Shown: positions 59,708-64,000 of the stretch, piece after piece
Position numbering within the stretch: position 1 is the first letter of the stretch
Layout of the letters: each line of letters opens with the position of its first letter
NCBI GenBank assembly: GCA_019843655.1
Contig: JACDQD010000001.1
Coordinates: 38,963,392-39,027,391 of the forward strand
Direction: 5' to 3'
Length of the DNA stretch: 64,000 nucleotides
Origin: Lethocerus indicus
Taxonomy: Eukaryota > Arthropoda > Insecta > Hemiptera > Belostomatidae
Translations under genes and position numbers: made by a program
The notes under the pieces: generated by a model
Database searches by the model: none
Told to the model about the DNA's origin: nothing
What the model saw: only the letters and a program-made list of their open reading frames with translations

Positions 59708-61828
59708 GAACTCAGTCGCTGACTCGACTCCGAACGCGCTTCAAACAACTCCATAATAATAAATAGTTATCCTCCCCCGCCCTTAATTCGTTCTGGCTCA
59801 TCTAGACCCGGATTTCCAATTTTTGCTAGACACGGCTGAACAATTTTCCAACGACACCGGTTTCGTCCTTTCGCCATTGTACAGCGATACTAGAGAGGTA
59901 CTAAAACCGCGAGGCGCCGTCTATTTTTCTAGACCGTATACAAATCCGAAAATGCGTGTACGCGCTGTACGCTTATCGACCTGTCTGCTTAGGCGTTCAC
60001 AATTACGGGCCGAATTCATTTTAGTGCTAGAGAAATAACGAGGCGTAAGAACTCGTTCGCTGTAAACGCGGTCGCGTCGAAACAGGGTTCGAACGAAAGC
60101 TTCTGTGAGACGCCAAACAGAATGGAATGATATAAAAAAACGAAAAAAGAACGGAGCTTGTTGGTCCTAGAGGCCAAACCCCGTTATGGCACTCGCCTTC
60201 ATCAGCAGCATTCTTTCATTAATATAGTTAGTTTTTACTGTGTTTATAGCGCTCAGTCAGCGTACACGGTAGCGTTCCCCGAGATTTAAAAATTAACGAC
60301 CCAAACGCGGCGGGTTGTTATCACGGGTCCCGTTTTTATATGTCAGTACAATTGGAAAGATTACTTAGGACAAAGGGGTCGTTAGAGTCTCGGGCCCTAG
60401 TTTCGAAACACAACGCGTAAGATAACATTTCAGATAATTTATGAGAAATAGTTGAAAAAACGTATACATACATACATCATGAATTCAAATCATGAATTCT
60501 GTATGTTTCTTGGCATCCATTTTTTTAGAAAAATGACGTTAAAGGAACCCGATCTCCGTTCAGAACCCCCATCCCCTCGGTCGCGTTTCGGTTTAAAGTC
60601 GAACCCCTTACGGAGACGTTTATTTTCAGAGTTCTCCCCGTTTATATATATTCACGTATCGGTGTCGTTGATTAGTACGTGTCGCGGAAGGCAATGAACC
60701 CCGACAATTTCAGAACACAATAGGTTGTTTTACACCGTGTAGCATTGATCGGTGTTTCCGGTCGTACTAACGACTCGTTTCGTTTCTCCGTGTCCGGAAC
60801 CCTCCTCCACCCGACCGAGAGAGAACTATTTACGGGCAGTACGGGGAAAATGCATTATTCTATACAAAATAGAAGTCGTAAAAGTGAGCCGGGTTATTCA
60901 CTCCGGCCCATTGTGCCGCCATGTATTCCCGAGTTTTCCTTTTGTGTCCGTACTGAAATATTTCATTGTATTTCAAAACGACTCCCCCGTCCGCCCGCGA
61001 TTATCGGAATCGGCCGATTCTCTAAAAGTAAATCAATTTTTTTCTTATCTGTTCTTAATTCTAACTCGACAATTGAACGGGAATATTCGGCATGTTTGAA
61101 TTATCACCAATTAACTTTCGAGAACGCCCCGTAAGGAAAAGGCAAAAACTAGTGGAGCTTGCTTGGGTTATTTCCTAACAGGAAAATCCCCGGAATACCA
61201 GGAGGGTCAACCCCCGCTAACCGAGGTTCTTAACACAGCGTTACGGGATCCGACCGAAGTTAGTGATAATTCAAGTTCTGGTCGCAGAAACTTTCAGTCA
61301 TTTATCCGCTATATTTGTTCGGCTGTAAAAGAAAACTCGGATTCATACCTCATACCTTGGTTAAATACCATAATAATGGAATTACTTTTTACTTCCTGTG
61401 GTAAACTTATCTGGGAGGTGTCTTAATTTGGAAGTGGGCCTACATTTTAAAATTCTTATTCGTATTGTTGGGCATAAAAATTAACTGAGGATCGCATTAG
61501 TGGAGGAAGGCAAAGAATCGCGTGATAAAAATTAGCTTACAGGAGGACCGCAGGATTCCCCCTATATCGCCAGTCAAAAACTACGAGAGAGCATAGCGGC
61601 AGTGCACGGTTACGCCGTATAAACTAACTTTATCTTAGTTTACTTTCGCTACTTTAGATGTATAACTTTATTATCGTAAAAGAATAGTTATTATTTAATG
61701 TTATTATTTGTTATTTATAATGAATTTATATGTATTATTTGTTATTTAATGTTTATTCATTAATATCCATCGTCACTCTCGCCATATTTTTTATTCTAAC
61801 TCAACACGTTCTGTCGGTAGTATGCTAG

Positions 61829-62176
61829 CGTCGGTGGCGAAAATCAGTTACATGATGTTATTCATCATTCTTACGATCCTCCGTCCGAACTCGATCATTC
61901 TGTCTTACACTGGTTCCGGTTTCGCTCCGTCGGTAATGCTGGAAAAATGACGAAATAAAATTGGTGTCGCCCGTTGAATCCTTTAAAGTTGTGTCCCGGT
62001 CGCGACGTCATAGTGCTTAATTGAAATTTGAATTGATCGCGACAGCAGCTCATACAACTGATTGTAATTTAGTTCGGCGGTCCCCTAATCGTTCCTTGAA
62101 GACTGATCCTCTTTGAGAGTGGAAATATAATCGGGGCGCACTCGATACAAGTGGCGAGATACCCATACGTAATGAG
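61829..62176 (+). repeat. Direct repeat R2, copy 2 (~350 bp)
   Basis: Second copy of the R2 repeat, same orientation, about 6.9 kb downstream. A weaker related segment appears near 56,240-56,352 (GTTCGTCCAGTTCTCGATCC ... CCGGTTTCGGCTTCTCACTA). Confidence 0.85.
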
Positions 62177-62204
62177 GATTTAAATCTTTACGGTTCCACA
62201 TTAT

Positions 62205-62420
62205 GCTAACATCCCAAAGATTCTTTACGGATACCTGAAAAAGAATGGGCTACGTGATTTAAGCGTGCCAGAAAAATAGAAAAGGTAATTAAAATAAATC
62301 TAAAAAGAGGGGGAAAGCCAGTGGGATTCTCCTCCATGTCTCCATTGCTATTGTAACATCAATGTCGCCGATTGTATTGTACAGTTGTGGCAAGAAAATA
62401 GGTAGAAGAAGGCGGTACAG
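62205..62420 (-). repeat. Dispersed repeat family R1, copy 5 (long, inverted)
   Basis: Plus strand has ACATCCCAAAGATTCTTTAC, GCCAGAAAAATAG, GGGATTCTCCTCC and TACAGTTGTGGCAAGAAAAT, in the same order as the 22.0 kb copy. It directly follows the second copy of the 61.8-62.2 kb direct repeat. Confidence 0.7.
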
Positions 62421-64000
62421 CATTTTCCGTAGGCTGTCAGGAGTGTACATGTTATAAACAAATAACATTTGAAATTTATTTAGTTCGAGTCGCATCGGAA
62501 ATGCTGATTAATGCGCGCTTTGCTCCAAATTCCGAGGATACAGTACGAGAAAAAAACAGTCGGAAAAATTACTGCGTTTGTCTCGAAGCATCGCCGTTAA
62601 AATTCCGATAGCGCATTATCGAGTAGAAGGGACATAGAATCCAATTAGCCAGATTAAAAAAATCTGATACAAACAAATGCGAGTCTTTTTTCTCCGGGAT
62701 AAAAAAAGCGCTCCCCGCTCCATCGATCGTTTCATTATTTATTTATCTATTTCAATTAAAATTTGGTCTGAGAAATCCAATTATAAAAAATGTTGTCGGA
62801 AAAAATGATACGTGCTTCGAAGAAAATGTAGAATAAAAGAGTTGAACGTTATCGTTTCCTGGAAGCTCTTGACGAATTGAAGTGCTGTCGGCTTGGGCCT
62901 ATAAAATCTGTTGGTTTTGATTAAAAATTATATCAGCGGCTCATTTGATATATCGGAAAGGCACGAGAGATGCTGTTAAGTTCTCTTGTCATTCGCCGCC
63001 ACTACTTTATAGTTGACAAGATGATTTAAGAATTTCAATATTTAGGACATTTCTTTATTTATTTATTCTGTCGTGGCAAGTATAATATCACTATTATATC
63101 ATCGATCCCCAGTCTCCACCCGGCTATTTGGTCCAGAGCAGAGATAAACCGTAAACATTGTTTCATTTGTATTGCATTTTTTATTTAACGTCCCAATAAA
63201 TGTCCACTAATTCCGCTTTTGGTAAAGTACATGAAAATACCTACATTTGGGCGGATGTAAGGATGATAAATAGTGCATACATCATACATTAATACACGTA
63301 TATAATTATAAATTAGCATAATTATATATGTATAATAATACTATTACAGAATATTATCAATCCTTTGATCTATGTCCGACATAGAGACATTCATTCAGTG
63401 TAGCATTCCTTCAATAAGGTGGCGAGGTATTTAACACACATCAAATTTCACTCTGAGCTTAATACGCGCTGTATCAGCGTCTGGACACTAAACGCACAAA
63501 TTTTGAGTATACAGGTCTGCATACAATTCATTAGTGCGGGTCCACTTCTTATTTGTAAAACGGATCATTAATTTCTCCTAAAGGAGAAAGTATACACGAA
63601 CTTCTTCTTTAGGTTTACAAAAGAGAAAGGGATATGTGGGAAAATTACAGTTCGAGATTGCAGGACGTGACATTTAGTTTGGATAATTGTAACAAGGAGA
63701 CTTGTTAAAAAAAATTGAAATATAATTATTAAAACTCAACTGATCTACAAATTGTTTTAATTTTGCTCCTTTTCGTTTTTAATGACCAGTTTTAAAACGC
63801 TTTACATATAAACGCAGAACCGAAATCGTAATTCTCCGTGTATTTTAGTACATATAATAATACCGGTTTATTTTGCCGGTAAAACAAACGGCCAATTGCA
63901 TAATGGTGAAAATAAAACCGTATAAAAGAGAAAGGGGATGTAAGAAAGTATCATGCTCAATGGCGATGTTAACCGCGATGTACTAAAAAGATTAACTTAA

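Larger units (their letters stand above)
50896..64000 (+). other. mim intron 1 (over 13 kb, continues past the window)
   Basis: The first part (51.0-52.3 kb) is AT-rich and CpG-poor. From about 52.35 kb to the end it is CpG-rich and carries the R1 and R2 repeats, a MITE and a SINE-like head. Regions 52.4-54.2, 56.4-58.2, 59.8-61.7 and 62.5-64.0 kb hold nothing else I recognise. Confidence 0.7.

Noticed and set aside
60080..60105. B-box-like GGGTTCGAAC, considered as a tRNA
   Set aside because: No acceptor stem, T stem or A box could be found around it.
60745..61134. 129-codon plus-strand frame in mim intron 1
   Set aside because: No recognised motif, overlaps another long frame in a second phase, and lies in CpG-rich DNA where chance open frames are longer.
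1..64000. CRISPR arrays, operons, prophage or bacterial features
   Set aside because: The genes are spliced and eukaryotic; no spaced identical repeats or bacterial gene layout is present.

Overview
The window is animal nuclear DNA, most likely from an insect or another arthropod. The evidence is spliced genes with GT-AG introns, AT-rich flanks with long TA microsatellites, relics of mariner transposons, and insect-like ends on the conserved proteins. I cannot name the species.

Four protein-coding genes are supported, in alternating orientation. (1) The left two thirds is a Patj/INADL-type polarity scaffold on the minus strand. Its start codon is at 42,033, 15 coding exons join in frame for 875 residues (one L27 domain, four PDZ domains and the start of a fifth), and it runs off the left edge; bases 1-5,880 are intron. 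(2) ZCRB1, the 31K protein of the U11/U12 minor spliceosome, lies on the plus strand at 43,591-45,473: five exons, 210 residues, complete. (3) A TBK1/IKK-epsilon kinase lies on the minus strand at 46,240-48,991: three exons, 737 residues, complete. (4) The first coding exon of missing-in-metastasis (mim/MTSS1, an I-BAR protein) is at 50,824-50,895 on the plus strand, followed by more than 13 kb of intron to the window end. Patj/ZCRB1 and TBK1/mim are head-to-head pairs sharing short promoter regions; ZCRB1/TBK1 are tail-to-tail.

The strongest large-scale signal is a compositional mosaic. Gene-bearing segments (1 to about 12.25 kb, about 38.25-50.2 kb, about 51.0-52.3 kb) are AT-rich and almost lack CpG. 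The interior of the 27.9 kb intron that splits Patj PDZ1 (about 12.3-38.2 kb) and the mim intron from about 52.35 kb onward are CpG-replete. The two CpG-rich blocks also share dispersed repeats. They hold decayed mobile DNA: two mariner C-terminus relics, a terminal-inverted-repeat element near 27.3-27.9 kb, a foldback MITE at 58.3 kb, a roughly 350-380 bp repeat present twice, a repeat family with copies on both strands, and two tRNA-like segments. No convincing protein gene lies inside these blocks. The most interesting gene-level candidate is a possible alternative last exon of Patj at 11,502-11,829, which would stop the protein inside PDZ1.

Patj, TBK1/IKK-epsilon and mim belong to families known for cell polarity, cytoskeleton or signalling roles, and ZCRB1 is a splicing factor. 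I see no operon-like logic linking them; shared promoters are the only visible coupling.
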